Part shown: one piece after another, positions 19,303-29,404 of the stretch
How positions within the stretch are numbered: the stretch's first letter is position 1
Layout: each line of letters opens with the position of its first letter
NCBI GenBank assembly: GCA_965219915.1
Contig: OZ244794.1
Span: 1,054,001 to 1,118,000 of the forward strand
Direction: 5' to 3'
Source of the DNA: Bin80 sp965219915
Lineage (GTDB): Bacteria; Bacteroidota; Rhodothermia; Rhodothermales; Bin80
Length of the DNA: 64,000 nucleotides
The notes under the pieces: model-generated
Told to the model about the DNA's origin: nothing
The model's database searches: none
Seen by the model: only the letters and a program-made list of their open reading frames with translations
Made by a program: the position numbers and the translations under genes

Positions 19303-20331
19303 TCACGCATTGACGTAGTCCTTCACCTTCCATCTGATAAATTCAGCAACCAACTCAGGATAGGTATGCTCAACTACTTCCTGCGCACGACTTATCGCTG
19401 GCCATAAGGAATCGCCTTTGGAGCCATGAATAAGGGCCATCCAGTGGGTCGGATAATAGCGCGCCAACATTCCGAGAATGAACGACACCATGTACGTCAT
19501 GCACAACTGGGAGTAACATGCACCTCCTGAAAACGGCACGGCGATGTACAAACGGCGGTGCAGTCCAAACTCCTTGTTCAAGTAGGTGTGGATGAACAAG
19601 GGCCTCGCTTTCTGTTCCGCCTCCGCATCACAACTCAGGATACACCACCTCCCTTCGGGACTCGTCGTATAGCCCTTGGAGGTGAAGTAGCAGCTTAGTT
19701 CTGCGAAGTCTCTTTTTCTTACCTTGACCCATAATCCATCCTCACTCGTATAGGATAGCTTGTTTACGAAGGCATATTGGAGCAAATCGCACACGATGGA
19801 ATAGTCCTCCCCCAGGTCCGGAATCCTAGAAAACAGATCATCAACCGATATCTCTACGTTGACATCTGGAATTTCATAGCAAGTAACCAAGTGGTGAGGC
19901 GATGATGTCAAATGAAGTAATACCTCCTTATGCGTGTGCCCAACAAAATCCGAGAATAACCCACCGCACCTTTTGATCTTTAGTTGACGCAGGTTCCTCA
20001 ATCCCCTCGACGTACTACCAGACATCACATTCCCCCACCCGACAGTTTTCAGTCCATGGCCTAGTGTCAGGCATTCTTCCCCGCCTTCCGCCCTGAGCAA
20101 TAGAATGAGAGCCCGGCTTAAGCTGGCTACACCGTAATACGTCAATAGGGGGCGTACCGAGTAGTCTGCGTTACTCGAATTCCGAAAGTATTCACGGGCC
20201 TGTTTGGCCGCTGCATTTATCTCGCGCGCACGACGGGAATTGAGGTCTCTTGAATGGATTCGCCTGAATCGCTGTTGCACAATATCCCGACTTTCCAGTG
20301 ACAACAGGTCATGCCGAATTCTGGGTTCCAT
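19303..20331 (-). CDS. YaaC-like protein
   Basis: 342 residues, probably cytoplasmic, with no signal peptide. The N-terminal block (RAREINAAAKQAREYF, SVRPLLTYYGVASLSRALIL) and the closing block (GMLARYYPTHWMALIHG, RAQEVVEHTYPELVAEFI) are the conserved parts of the YaaC family, whose function is not established. I chose the ATG at 20331 (MEPRIRHDLLSLES); an in-frame ATG at 20364 would add 11 unconserved residues. It stands alone next to the R-M operon, a context compatible with defence but not proof of it. Confidence 0.65.
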   Translation of the reverse strand: MEPRIRHDLLSLESRDIVQQRFRRIHSRDLNSRRAREINAAAKQAREYFRNSSNADYSVRPLLTYYGVASLSRALILLLRAEGGEECLTLGHGLKTVGWGNVMSGSTSRGLRNLRQLKIKRCGGLFSDFVGHTHKEVLLHLTSSPHHLVTCYEIPDVNVEISVDDLFSRIPDLGEDYSIVCDLLQYAFVNKLSYTSEDGLWVKVRKRDFAELSCYFTSKGYTTSPEGRWCILSCDAEAEQKARPLFIHTYLNKEFGLHRRLYIAVPFSGGACYSQLCMTYMVSFILGMLARYYPTHWMALIHGSKGDSLWPAISRAQEVVEHTYPELVAEFIRWKVKDYVNA

Positions 20332-20639
20332 GTTACAGGTCTTGGTGTAGTAAATGATATACAATGTTACCCATCGAGATACGGAGTTTCGTGGTTTGAA
20401 AGTGCGGGAGGAGCACCAATAAGCCGAGTATCAAACATTAGTTACGGCCTTGCCAGGGTATGGGTGCTGTGTAATCTAAGGAAACCGACCATTCCTTTTC
20501 CATCTAAATACTTAGTTTGGTAATTATTGGAACCCTGTTTTACCCCTTGACGTTGTGGAATCCAGCGTGCCATTTCGCCCCTTTGAGCTCTCTCCCCACC
20601 AAGTCCCAGGATATGATGTGCCATGAGCATGAGGTGATA

Positions 20640-22268
20640 TGGTGTGAGATGTTACTGAATGCGTAACTGGGTGTGGGATGGATGGAGGCCCTCCGTAGTC
20701 GCTGTTCAGGCGGAGGCTACAAACCACCCACTGCTACTGAGTTCAAAAGGCTTGGTAGTGAGCGAGTTGGGGAGCGCCAGGCTAACTGGTAGAATGTAGC
20801 AGGTAGGAGTCCCGTAGTATAAAGATGAATCCAATCATATACTTTCCCGAGTCCTGCGTGTATACCCGTGAGGGTATGGGCGAAGCGTGGACAGGGGCGC
20901 ATGTGGACAGAGCTATTGAGCATCGAAATCGCCGTAATCTGAATCGCCGAGGCTGTCCCAACGGTCGAAGGCAACACGTGGTACAACGCTATGGTGAGAG
21001 GGGCCACGGGTTCACGGTGTCTAAGAACTCTGGTACGCATGTACGCATGTTACTGGAACCTGGGAGGTCTCTATCTTGCCCTGTGGTCGCACAGGGACGC
21101 GCAGGGAAGGCGGAAGACGTCGACGCCTACGATTCACGGGATGGAGAAGTCAGATGAGACCATACTAGTAATGATAACTGCGAACACGGGGCAACCTGCG
21201 GAGTAGGAGGAGTGAAGGGCCTCACCCAAGGGGAAGGCGCAAAGTCCTACCACACACTACGCGCAGAAGTGGGCTCGTGTGTCCCAGGGGGTCGAGCGTC
21301 TACGGCAGCAGGTGGAGCGGAATCCAAAGGAGAAACTCACAACGTTGCTACACCACATCAACGAAGACTCTCTGAAAGCAGTGTACTACGCAATCAAGCG
21401 GGACGCAGCCCCAGGGGTAGACGGAGTGACGTGGAAGGCGTATGGCGAAGACATTGACCGCAACATCGCAGATTTATGCACGCGCGTACACCGTGGCTCG
21501 TATCGGGCGGCTCCCTCACGGCGGGTAGACATACCTAAACCAGACGGGAGCAAACGACCGCTCGGGATCGCAACACTGGAAGACAAGATCGTCCAGTGCG
21601 CGATGGTGAAGTGCATTATTGAACCCATCTATGAGCATGAGTTTGCGGATTTCAGCTATGGATTCATAGCGAAGCGCGGTGCGCATGATGCTCTGGACGC
21701 AATCGCGTACGTGATCGAACGCAAGAAGATAAACTTCGTGGTGGATGCGGATATACGCAAGTTCTTCGACATGGTGGAGCAGGAACGGCTGATTCGATTC
21801 CTGGAACATCGAATTGCGGACAAGCGGGTATTACGCGTGATCAAGAAGTGGCTTCAAGCGGGGGTAATGCAGGAAGGAGTTTGGCAGGCAAGTGAAGTGG
21901 GAACCCCGCAAGGCGCGGTCACTTCACCGATACTGGCGAACATCTACTTGCATTACGTGCTGGATTTGTGGTACAATCGCCAGCGCAAAACGCGGCGCGA
22001 CGGAGGGGACTCGGGGATCGTCCGGTATGCGGACAATTTTGTGGTTGGATTTCAGTACAAGAGGGAGGCGGATCGTTCTCTACGAGACCTATGGACGAGA
22101 CTCGATAAGTTCGGGTTGAGTCTACACCCCGACAAAACCCGTCTGATTGAATTTGGGCGGTATGCGGAGCAAAATCGGAGAAAACGCGGAGAGGGGCGAC
22201 TAGCCACCTTTGACTTCTTGGGATTTACGCACTATTGCCGTAAGACCCGAAGCGGGATGCAAGCGTAA
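20640..22268 (+). mobile_element. Group II intron, 3'-truncated
   Basis: About 600 bases of structured, GC-patterned non-coding sequence precede a maturase frame, as in the ribozyme domains I-IV of bacterial group II introns. The 5' end is probably one of the GTGTG motifs near 20642-20680. No domain V follows, because the element is cut off at about 22260 by a transposase fragment. It cannot splice as it stands. Confidence 0.55.
21279..22268 (+). pseudogene. ltrA: Group II intron reverse transcriptase/maturase, truncated and active-site altered
   Basis: About 330 residues covering RT blocks 0-7: AAPGVDGVTWK, RVDIPKPDGSKRPLGIATLE, DFSYGF, VVDADIRKFFD, GTPQGAVTSPILANIYLHYV, RYADNFVVGF, LSLHPDKTRLIEFG, FDFLGFTHY. 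The active site reads YADN where YADD is expected, losing one catalytic Asp. The maturase X and endonuclease regions are missing because the frame runs into a DDE transposase fragment. The GTG at 21279 is a tentative start; the frame is open 69 bases further upstream. Confidence 0.75.
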
Positions 22269-22752
22269 CGCGAAGGGGCATACGCAACGATGGACGGGCT
22301 ATAAGCTACGCATGGATACGGCGGACGGTGAGGTTCCGATCAGCTGTTTGGTCACGTCTGCCTCGTTGCATGATAGTCAGGCCGCTATTGCCTTAGCGAG
22401 CTTGACGCAGCGGCGGGTGGACAACTGTTACGATCTCATGGACAGCGTCTATGATGCTAAGGAGATTGCCGCACATCGGAGAGCCTCGGGGCGTGAACCG
22501 ATTATCGACCCGAATCCGCGCAAGAAAAAAGCAGCGGATTGCCGCGAGCAAAAGGCGCAACGTAATGCCAGATTCATTCCTGCTGACCGGGTTCGCTACC
22601 GGGAACGTCCACCGTGGAGCGGGCCTTTGGGCGGCTCAAGGATGAGTTCGGTGGACACAATATCCGGGTCCGTGGGCACGAGAGAGTCCTGTGCCATCTG
22701 ATGTTCAGCGTGGTGGTACTCACGGTGGACCAAATGCTACGGATGGTCCAGT
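22252..22752 (+). pseudogene. DDE transposase C-terminal fragment (IS1182/IS5-like)
   Basis: The frame begins inside the maturase junction and reads AKGHTQRWTGYKLRMDTADG, then SASLHDSQAAIALASL, YDLMDSVYDAKEI and PIIDPNPRKKK. After a shift near 22610 it continues as STVERAFGRLKDEFGG and ends at VDQMLRMVQ with a TGA near 22752. This is the catalytic C-terminal half of an IS1182/IS5-type transposase; the first half is missing. 22753-22998 holds nothing recognisable. Confidence 0.65.
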
Positions 22753-22998
22753 GAACCGGACCATCCAGCACCGCATGCAGAATTTGGGCGCTCCGAAACA
22801 CAGCAGCCGTGGGATGGGTGCGTGAAATCTACACGGATCGCGGACGAATATTCACCAAACAGAGGCCTCCGTGGAAGCAAAGCACCTGTCGACTCGAAAA
22901 AAAGGCGAACCCCTGCCGATGATTCAAGTAATCCAACTAAATTGAACACGTTAAGCCGCAAAGTTATCGGGGTCAGAAGGCGAGAATACGGAATTTTG

Positions 22999-23137
22999 AA
23001 AGAGGCTCTTACAGATAAAGAATATGAAAGAACATGAAGTTAACGGAAAAACAATTGAAATTTTGCTATCCTAGTGGGCGGTGGCTGCCCATAGCGGTGC
23101 GGTGGTCGGCTAACTAGGACATATTCACAAGGCGAGT
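22999..23137. repeat. Left arm of a long inverted repeat, upstream of the usher gene
   Basis: Bases 23009-23137 are about 89% identical to the reverse complement of 38641-38769 (roughly 14 mismatches in 129). A further 10-base match, AAAGAGGCTC, is at 22999-23008; the other arm has 23 extra bases at that point. The arm contains the hairpin TGGGC-7-GCCCA with a variable loop. It ends 7 bases before the usher ATG, so it should contain the promoter and leader of the plus-strand unit. Confidence 0.9.
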
Positions 23138-23144
23138 GTGGTGT

Positions 23145-25598
23145 ATGAGTATGAGTAAAGCCTACTGGAGCATTCCTGTTCTACTATTGGCCTTGACCGC
23201 CCAAGCGCAGCAGCCGGCTCGCATCATGCAGGAGTCCCCATGGGTGCTCAATTCGCTCTCTTCGCCCTCACTTCGCCCCATTCAGGCCTATTGGGATCCT
23301 CAAGAGGGTGCACACTTCATTGATCTGGTTGCAGTGTTTTCAGAAGCGCACTTGGTCGTGGATACTAATCAGACCGTGATCAGGGCCCGCAGCAGCCGTG
23401 CGATTTACGAAGTGGATTTTGACCGGGGCACCATCCTACGACAGTTTGACGATGAGCCACAGCAGGAGGACACACTGATCACCGGCGGCTATTACCGCAG
23501 TGCCGACCACTTTCTATTGACACCCCTCAATCTTGAACGGGTATTCCCTGAAGGAACGTTGACCTACGATCAAGATCGACTCAGTCTCCGACTCTCTCAG
23601 GAGTTGTTTGCCGACGTATTTCGCCCCCAGGTCATCGCCCCGACGCTCGCAATCGGTCCCATGCTTTATGGAAGAAACCGGCGTCTGATCGGCGGTGCTC
23701 AATTTGGCTATCGGGTCAATCGCATGCAGCGCTCGGCACGTGGCACGGACTATACCGGATTTCTGAGTATGCGTGCAAGTGCCCTCTGGGGACAAATCCG
23801 CGCCGACGGCACGGCCACCTATTCCGGTGCGACCACCCTGAGACAGTTTAGTTATCTGCTTGATTTTCCGCGCTCGGCCTATCTGACTCAGATCAGTCTG
23901 GGCCGATCCAGCGTGAATCAGTGGCCCGCACGTCAGGATTACGAGGGGGTGCGGATGAGCAACCGCCCCCTCTCTACGCGCCATCAGCAGCGAGAGGCAC
24001 AACTGGTTGGAGTCGCGGAGCCGAACGCATTGGTGTCTGCTCTTGTGGGCGGGGTAGTTGCCGACCGTGTCCAGGCAGATGGGCAAGGACGCTACCGACT
24101 CACCATTCCTGCTTACTACGGAACCTCCCGCGCCGATTTGGAAATCGTCCCTGCTGGTGGCGGCCCCCCTATCCGGCAAACCCGCTTCCTGTTGATTACC
24201 GAGGACCTTCTGCCCGCTGGCACTCTTTACTGGGACCTGCAGGCCGGACGTAACCAATTCGACCAATCCGCCTATGGGCATCTTCGCGTTGACTACGGTC
24301 TATCTAAGAGACTGACCACACTCGGTAGCTACACCCGGGTGGACACGCTGCAGACAGCCACCGTAGGCTTGGTAAGCAATCTTGCCGATGCTGCTATGTT
24401 CAGCTTGGAAGTTGCCTATCCGTCCTCTGCGGCTCGGGCGACGTTGCAGTTGTTTCGTGACCGATTTCAGTTCCAGGGGGAGGGTGCTATCGCGACCGAA
24501 CCAGGACTGAATTACTATCGACAGCGCTTTGTGGGACGAGCCGGTTGGAATGTTGGAGGTCTTAGCCTGTTTCTCAACGGAACCCGCTATGAATCCTTTA
24601 GCGGCAGTAATTACACACGTGTAGACGGATCCGGGACTCTCCGGCTGTCACGGCAGATCAGCCTGACCTTTGCCGCCGGTCCTGGAATCACCCGACTCGG
24701 TCCTGACGCGCCGACGGACACGCGAGTGGAGTGGCGCACCTCACTCACCCGATATATCCGGCCAAAAGGACTTCGAGGTCGAATCGGCTTCCAAGCTCAA
24801 GGTGGACGCTACGAATCGGTAGACTTTTCAGGCATGACCCTCTATGCTTCCTATCGATCTCTGTCGTTCGGGTCCCGTGTCGGGTATGACTTCCCGGCCC
24901 AGGGTATGAATGCCTCGTTTTCAATTCGCATGAATGCCCCGTGGGCAAGCTTCTCAAGCCATACTGCGCTGGAGTCCGATAATCCCTACAACCAGCAAAG
25001 TCTCTACGGCTCTATGACCCTCAGCCGCGGATTACTTTTTTCTAGGCATTCCCAAGTGTGGAGCAGCGCACTGTTCCGTCCTTTTATGGATACTGACCGT
25101 GACGGGACGCGGGATCCCGGTGAAATCCCCTTGGATGGCCTCGAGCTCAATGTAGTGCGAGCACGGACCGAACGCGACGCATCGGGTACTTTGCGGGCAG
25201 ACTTTCTAGCACCCAGCACTCAATACCAAGTCGTAATTGATCCCCGCTCCATTAAGGGCCCCGAACTGGATCTGCCCACCGGAACTGCCTTCAGTTTTCT
25301 ATCCGATCCAGGGGAAACCAAATACATTGACATCCCGGTTCATCGCAATACGATCGTGGAGGGCTCAGTGGAGAACCTGCCTCTGAGTTCCCCTACACTG
25401 GCAGTGGTACTCTTCTTTCAGGGGGAATCCGAAGTGCTCAGGGCAGCGGTTTCGCAGCAGGGACGGTTCACCGCACTGCTTCCGCCTGGGACCTATCGCG
25501 TTGAACTCTTGGATCTGCTCGGGCAGGAAGATCTTACCGACTATACCCGAATCTTGGATGTGCAACCTGTCCAGACCCAATCACTTGAAATTCGTTAA
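23145..25598 (+). CDS. Usher-like outer-membrane protein of a candidate motor-linked secretion cassette
   Basis: 817 residues with a signal peptide (SIPVLLLALTAQAQ). It resembles the fimbrial usher at 59307-61616 along its length: both share 'GVRMSNRPLSTRHQQREA'-like and 'ADRVQADGQGRYRLTIPAYYG'-like blocks, a long beta-strand-rich barrel region, a late calcium-loop-like segment (DTDRDGTRDPGEIPLDG) and a C-terminal beta-sandwich (PPGTYRVELLDLL). Ushers form the outer-membrane pore that assembles or exports pilus subunits. I chose the ATG at 23145; ATG 23151 and GTG 23136 are alternatives. The ExbB-like gene follows 20 bases downstream, an unusual partner for a usher. No separate chaperone gene is nearby; a chaperone-like domain is fused to the giant protein of the cassette. 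Confidence 0.75.
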   Translation: MSMSKAYWSIPVLLLALTAQAQQPARIMQESPWVLNSLSSPSLRPIQAYWDPQEGAHFIDLVAVFSEAHLVVDTNQTVIRARSSRAIYEVDFDRGTILRQFDDEPQQEDTLITGGYYRSADHFLLTPLNLERVFPEGTLTYDQDRLSLRLSQELFADVFRPQVIAPTLAIGPMLYGRNRRLIGGAQFGYRVNRMQRSARGTDYTGFLSMRASALWGQIRADGTATYSGATTLRQFSYLLDFPRSAYLTQISLGRSSVNQWPARQDYEGVRMSNRPLSTRHQQREAQLVGVAEPNALVSALVGGVVADRVQADGQGRYRLTIPAYYGTSRADLEIVPAGGGPPIRQTRFLLITEDLLPAGTLYWDLQAGRNQFDQSAYGHLRVDYGLSKRLTTLGSYTRVDTLQTATVGLVSNLADAAMFSLEVAYPSSAARATLQLFRDRFQFQGEGAIATEPGLNYYRQRFVGRAGWNVGGLSLFLNGTRYESFSGSNYTRVDGSGTLRLSRQISLTFAAGPGITRLGPDAPTDTRVEWRTSLTRYIRPKGLRGRIGFQAQGGRYESVDFSGMTLYASYRSLSFGSRVGYDFPAQGMNASFSIRMNAPWASFSSHTALESDNPYNQQSLYGSMTLSRGLLFSRHSQVWSSALFRPFMDTDRDGTRDPGEIPLDGLELNVVRARTERDASGTLRADFLAPSTQYQVVIDPRSIKGPELDLPTGTAFSFLSDPGETKYIDIPVHRNTIVEGSVENLPLSSPTLAVVLFFQGESEVLRAAVSQQGRFTALLPPGTYRVELLDLLGQEDLTDYTRILDVQPVQTQSLEIR

Positions 25599-25618
25599 AT
25601 CTCAACTATTCTTCTCTG

Positions 25619-26314
25619 ATGCTCCATTTATTGATCGCCACGCAGACTGCCACGTCGCCGACTTCCGGACAGGCTGTTGATGAATCCATTCTCCCCACTT
25701 CTTTTTGGGATATGGTCCAGTATGCGCAGGGCTTTGAGTGGCCGTTGGGAGCCCTGTTTCTGGTCGGCCTTTTTCTCTTGACCTCCGCTTATGTGCGGTA
25801 CTTCCGGCAGTGGCGTGGAAGTAATGCCATGCTGAAAATTGAGACCAAGAGTATTTCTGCGGAGGGATTTTCGAATGCGATTGGCCAGAGCAAAACCCCA
25901 AACCCTTTTGTTACGACTGGGAATTTAATTCTGGAGGAATTCCAGCGCGGGGGATCGGCCCAGGCAATGGTTGACTATGCGTCCCAGTTCATTGAGTTGG
26001 ATCACAAAAAGTACAAGGAAACCGAGCGCTACATCGTGGCCGCGGTTTACATTGCGCTGTCTATTGGCCTGCTCGGAACCCTGTTCGGGATCTTCGTGCT
26101 GTTCATGACCGGCAGCCGTCATGGTGCATCCGATCTGGTCGGTTTGGGGATAGCAGTGGTCTCCACCATGCTAGCTCTGGTCGTTCGCCTGATCCTCTGG
26201 CCCCTTAATGTCTATCTTCAGGCCCGCGTGGCCAAGCGCTATGATACTCTGAGAAAATGGACCATTGCGTTTGCATACGCCCTGTCCGCGAATTCAAGTG
26301 TACATTCAGATTGA
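25619..26314 (+). CDS. ExbB/TolQ/MotA-family proton-channel protein
   Basis: 231 residues with three predicted membrane segments (about 41-58, 137-160, 171-195). The second contains the family signature IGLLGTLFGIFVLF, and the third VVSTMLALVVRLILWPL carries the Thr of the proton path. A cytoplasmic loop of about 75 residues lies between segments 1 and 2, as in ExbB/TolQ. It should form a pentameric inner-membrane channel with an ExbD-like dimer; two ExbD-like genes lie on the opposite strand at 31.0 and 32.4 kb. It is second in the usher transcription unit. Its TGA (26312) lies inside the left inverted repeat of an IS21-like element, so the last few residues (HSD) may be insertion-derived. 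Confidence 0.85.
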   Translation: MLHLLIATQTATSPTSGQAVDESILPTSFWDMVQYAQGFEWPLGALFLVGLFLLTSAYVRYFRQWRGSNAMLKIETKSISAEGFSNAIGQSKTPNPFVTTGNLILEEFQRGGSAQAMVDYASQFIELDHKKYKETERYIVAAVYIALSIGLLGTLFGIFVLFMTGSRHGASDLVGLGIAVVSTMLALVVRLILWPLNVYLQARVAKRYDTLRKWTIAFAYALSANSSVHSD

Positions 26315-26448
26315 TGTTGCCCACTTGGGTTAGACTGAACCTCGGTTGATTTTCGGTGCAATTTTGAGCTGAGATTCGAGGCGGGATTTGTTGTTGGAGC
26401 GGAACTTATTTCCCGGCATTTGTGGCTCCGGATTAAACAGAGCTACCT

Positions 26449-28025
26449 ATGCCCCAACAACGAATATGCATGAAAACCATTCGAGATGTGCTGCATCATT
26501 ATTACGGTGATCGGTGCAGTCAACGTCAAACGGCGGTCCACCTGGGTCTTTCCCCTGGAACGGTTCGCAATTATCTTCGCCGTGCTGCGGAGGCGGGGAT
26601 ATCCTGGCCGCTGCCCTGGTCTCCCCTCGCCTGCGGGGCTGGAAGCCTTGCTGTTTCCGGCAAAGGAGTTTCCTTCTAATCGTCCTCAGCCGGACTGGAC
26701 AGCGATTCATACGCAGTTGGCCCGGAAAGGGATGACCTTGGAGCGGACCTGGCACACCTACCGCCAAGCGCATCCAGATGGATATAGCTATGGGCATTTT
26801 TGTAAGCGGTACAAGGATTGGAGCCAGAAGCATAAGGTGTCAATGCGGCTTCATCACAAAGCTGGGGTGGAGCTTTTCGTGGACTATGCCGGCAAAACGA
26901 TTGAGCTCACGGACCCCGAAACGGGCGAGGTGAGCAAGGCCCAGATTTTTGTTGCCACCTTGGGCTGCTCCAATTACACCTATGTGGAGGCGACGCCAGA
27001 TCAAAAGATTCGTAGCTGAATCGGGGTGCATGCCCGGGCGATGGCATTTTTTGGCGCGGTGCCTGCGATCATTGTCTGCGACAATTTGAAAGCCGCCGTC
27101 GTAAGCGCGGATCGCAAGTCTCCCCAGATTCAGCGCACCTATCTCGAATTTGCCCATCACTATGACGCCAAGATTTCTCCTGCTCGCGTTTAAAAACCTC
27201 AGGATAAAAGCCTTGTCGAGCTAGGAGTGAAATTTGCGTCGTCGCGGATTTTGGCCCCGCTAAAGTCCCAACAATTCTTTAGCATTGCGGAGCTCAATGA
27301 AGCCATTGCTCCTTTATTGGAGCAGTTGAACGAGGTGCCCTTTCAGAAGAAAATAGGCACACGCCGGAGTCAGTTTGAAGAACTGGATCGGCCAGCCATG
27401 CGCCCGCTTCCAGAAACGCCGTATGAATTCCGGGAATGGAAGACGCTGAAAGTGAATATCGATTACCATGTTCAGGCCAACTTTGCCTTTTACAGCGTGC
27501 ACTACCGCTTGGTTGGCAAGAAAATGGACGTGTGTATCGGCGAAAACCTGGTCAAATGCTACTACAAGAACGAATTGGAGGCCATACTCCCGCGAATTAA
27601 AACCAAAGGGGGGCTTTAGCACCCATACAGATCACATGCCAAAAAGACATCGTCGTTATTGCGATCGTGAACGTTTGCTAGCGCGTGCGCGTGCCATAGG
27701 TCCAGAAACCGAGAGCTTGGTCCAGCAACTGCTGGGGCGCCGCTCACACTAGGAACAGAAATTCCGGGCACTCCTGGGCATCGTTGGACTCGAGGACCGC
27801 TTTGGTACGGAGCGCTTGGAGACTGCATGCCGCCTCGCGTTGTCGCTGGGGCCACGCGCACACAACCATCCAACCGTGTCCTCCATTCTTCAAAAAGAAC
27901 GGGACCTCCTGTTTGAACCCGCCCCCAGTACGCCACAAATCCTGCATGACAATCTTCGGGGCGGAGATAATTATGCATCCAACCCCAAAAACGCATCCAA
28001 CAATGCCACATCATCCAATCCTTGA
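26449..28025 (+). pseudogene. istA: IS21-type transposase IstA, multiply broken
   Basis: Pieces in different frames: the N-terminal helix-turn-helix (MKTIRDVLHHYYGDRCSQRQ, HLGLSPGTVRNYLRRA), a shift near 26640, then the catalytic region (GVELFVDYAGKTIELTDP, FVATLGCSNYTYVEA) broken by a stop at 27017. The VCDNLK block follows, another stop at 27191, then the C-terminal region (RPLPETPYEFREW, ANFAFYSVHYRLVGK) with stops at 27617 and 27750. At least four disablements mean it cannot make a transposase. Confidence 0.8.
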
Positions 28026-28737
28026 TCAACTCGAAGCACTCCGCTTTCACGGAGTGGCCCGTGCGCTGCGCAAGCAGTTGGCGCAGCCCGATATCAACCG
28101 CTTATCCTTTCTGGAGCGCCTGATACTCCTGCTCGATTGCGAAACCAGCGACCGGGAAAACAGAGCCCTGAACATGCGCCTTCGTCGGGCCAAACTGCAC
28201 CAGATCGCCTGCACGGAAGACATTGATTACCGGACGCCGCGCGGACTCAGCCAGCAAAAAATGCCACAACTGGCCAATTGTGACTGGATCCGTCGTCACC
28301 TCAATGTGGTCCTGACGGGGCCCACAGGACCCGGTAAAAGCTACCTGGCCTGCGCACTGGCCCACAAAGCCTGTCTGGAAGGCTTCAACGTATGCTATCA
28401 CTGCTTGCCTCGACTCCTTCAAGAATTAAGCATTGCCCGGGTTGATGGTCGATATCTGAAAGTCCTGAACAAACTCAAAAAACTGGATGTCCTCGTGCTG
28501 GACGATTGGGGGCGCAGTCCGCTGACCCAAACGCAACAAGAAGATCTCTTCCAGATCCTGGATGATCGAATCCAGAAACGCTCAACCATTGCCACAAGCC
28601 AGTTACCTGTCGAACACTGGCACCAGTCCATGGCGAATCCCACGATCACAGATGCCATCCTGGATCGACTCGTACAACCCGCCTATCGTATTGAACTCAG
28701 CGGCGAGTCCATGAGAAAACAACACACAAACCCTTAA
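27973..28737 (+). CDS. istB: IS21-type helper ATPase IstB
   Basis: 254 residues from the ATG at 27973: an N-terminal helical part (HPILDQLEALRFHGVARAL), Walker A with a substitution (GPTGPGKSYLACAL; most IstB have GPTGTGKS), Walker B (LDVLVLDDWG) and the C-terminal block (TITDAILDRLVQPAYRIEL). IstB loads and positions IstA on target DNA. The frame is intact, but the partner istA is dead and the Thr-to-Pro change in the P-loop may impair ATP binding. A frame extending upstream to 27784 overlaps istA and is not conserved. Confidence 0.8.
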   Translation: MHPTPKTHPTMPHHPILDQLEALRFHGVARALRKQLAQPDINRLSFLERLILLLDCETSDRENRALNMRLRRAKLHQIACTEDIDYRTPRGLSQQKMPQLANCDWIRRHLNVVLTGPTGPGKSYLACALAHKACLEGFNVCYHCLPRLLQELSIARVDGRYLKVLNKLKKLDVLVLDDWGRSPLTQTQQEDLFQILDDRIQKRSTIATSQLPVEHWHQSMANPTITDAILDRLVQPAYRIELSGESMRKQHTNP

Positions 28738-28842
28738 AACCGTGGCATGAAACAACAACGAAACACGCTCATTTGAACCCGAAACCAAACGAAAAAACGC
28801 TCCAAATATAAATGCTGCAGCCCTGGCAGCATCAATCTGAAT

Positions 28843-29404
28843 AGGCGGGCAATTTGACCTGAATATATATTTGTACCCGGGGCCTGCATGGGTAAATACG
28901 CTCAGTGAAATTCAATTCAGGGTCCGGTTGCGGATATGGGATAGCTAGCCAGCGAAATAGACGCCTACGTGTAAACGTTGAGGATCTTTCCAACCCCCGG
29001 AAGGGATTTATACATCAATTGCTGCTTCTTGGTAAGTGTCATTCAGAGAATTCCGATCCCCACTAGATATCAAAGCGCTGAAGGTCCCGTCGCCCTCCTT
29101 GATAAGCTGACAGTGCGCCTCAGATGTGCGTGTCAGCAACAAATCGGCAAAAGCTCATACACCACTGACCCAACTGCAACCTTGCGAGCGGCCACAGAGC
29201 CTGGATTGAATAAGGCCCCCAGCAAAACATCGCATGGAAGCCTCCGATCGAGGTCGCAGGAGAATGGTCCTACATAGCCCTTCGCCCGTACAATAGCGGC
29301 TGGATCACAAGTAGCGCCTCTCGAGTTTTGCAGGACAACACAGTTCACGGCCTGTGCGTTTTTGTTGTGCTACGGGTGCACAGGCCACGCCTCAATGTTC
29401 AGGA
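28843..29404. other. Convergent intergenic region with a hairpin
   Basis: No gene recognised. An inverted repeat GGCCTGTGC / GCACAGGCC at 29349-29386 with a 20-base loop lies just past the stop of the minus-strand operon. It may act as a terminator or mRNA stabiliser for the TPR lipoprotein end. There is no long T-run. Confidence 0.45.

Larger units (their letters stand above)
26304..28842 (+). mobile_element. Decayed IS21-family insertion sequence
   Basis: An element of about 2.5 kb bounded by an 18-base inverted repeat (ATTCAGATTGATGYTGCC at 26304-26321 and its complement at 28825-28842, one mismatch). It carries istA-like and istB-like genes in the usual order. No clear target duplication is visible at the two edges, which suggests age or rearrangement. 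It separates the two transcription units of the usher/Exb cassette. Confidence 0.65.

Noticed and set aside
21279..22268. Diversity-generating retroelement reverse transcriptase
   Set aside because: The RT blocks and the upstream 600-base structured region fit a group II intron maturase; no template/variable repeat pair or accessory gene is visible.
22999..23137. Known riboswitch (for example cyclic-di-GMP) in the inverted-repeat arm
   Set aside because: The hairpin does not carry the conserved core of any riboswitch I know; it remains an unnamed structured leader.
23514..24281. 255-residue minus-strand frame inside the usher gene
   Set aside because: Antisense shadow of a well-supported usher gene; composition is not protein-like.
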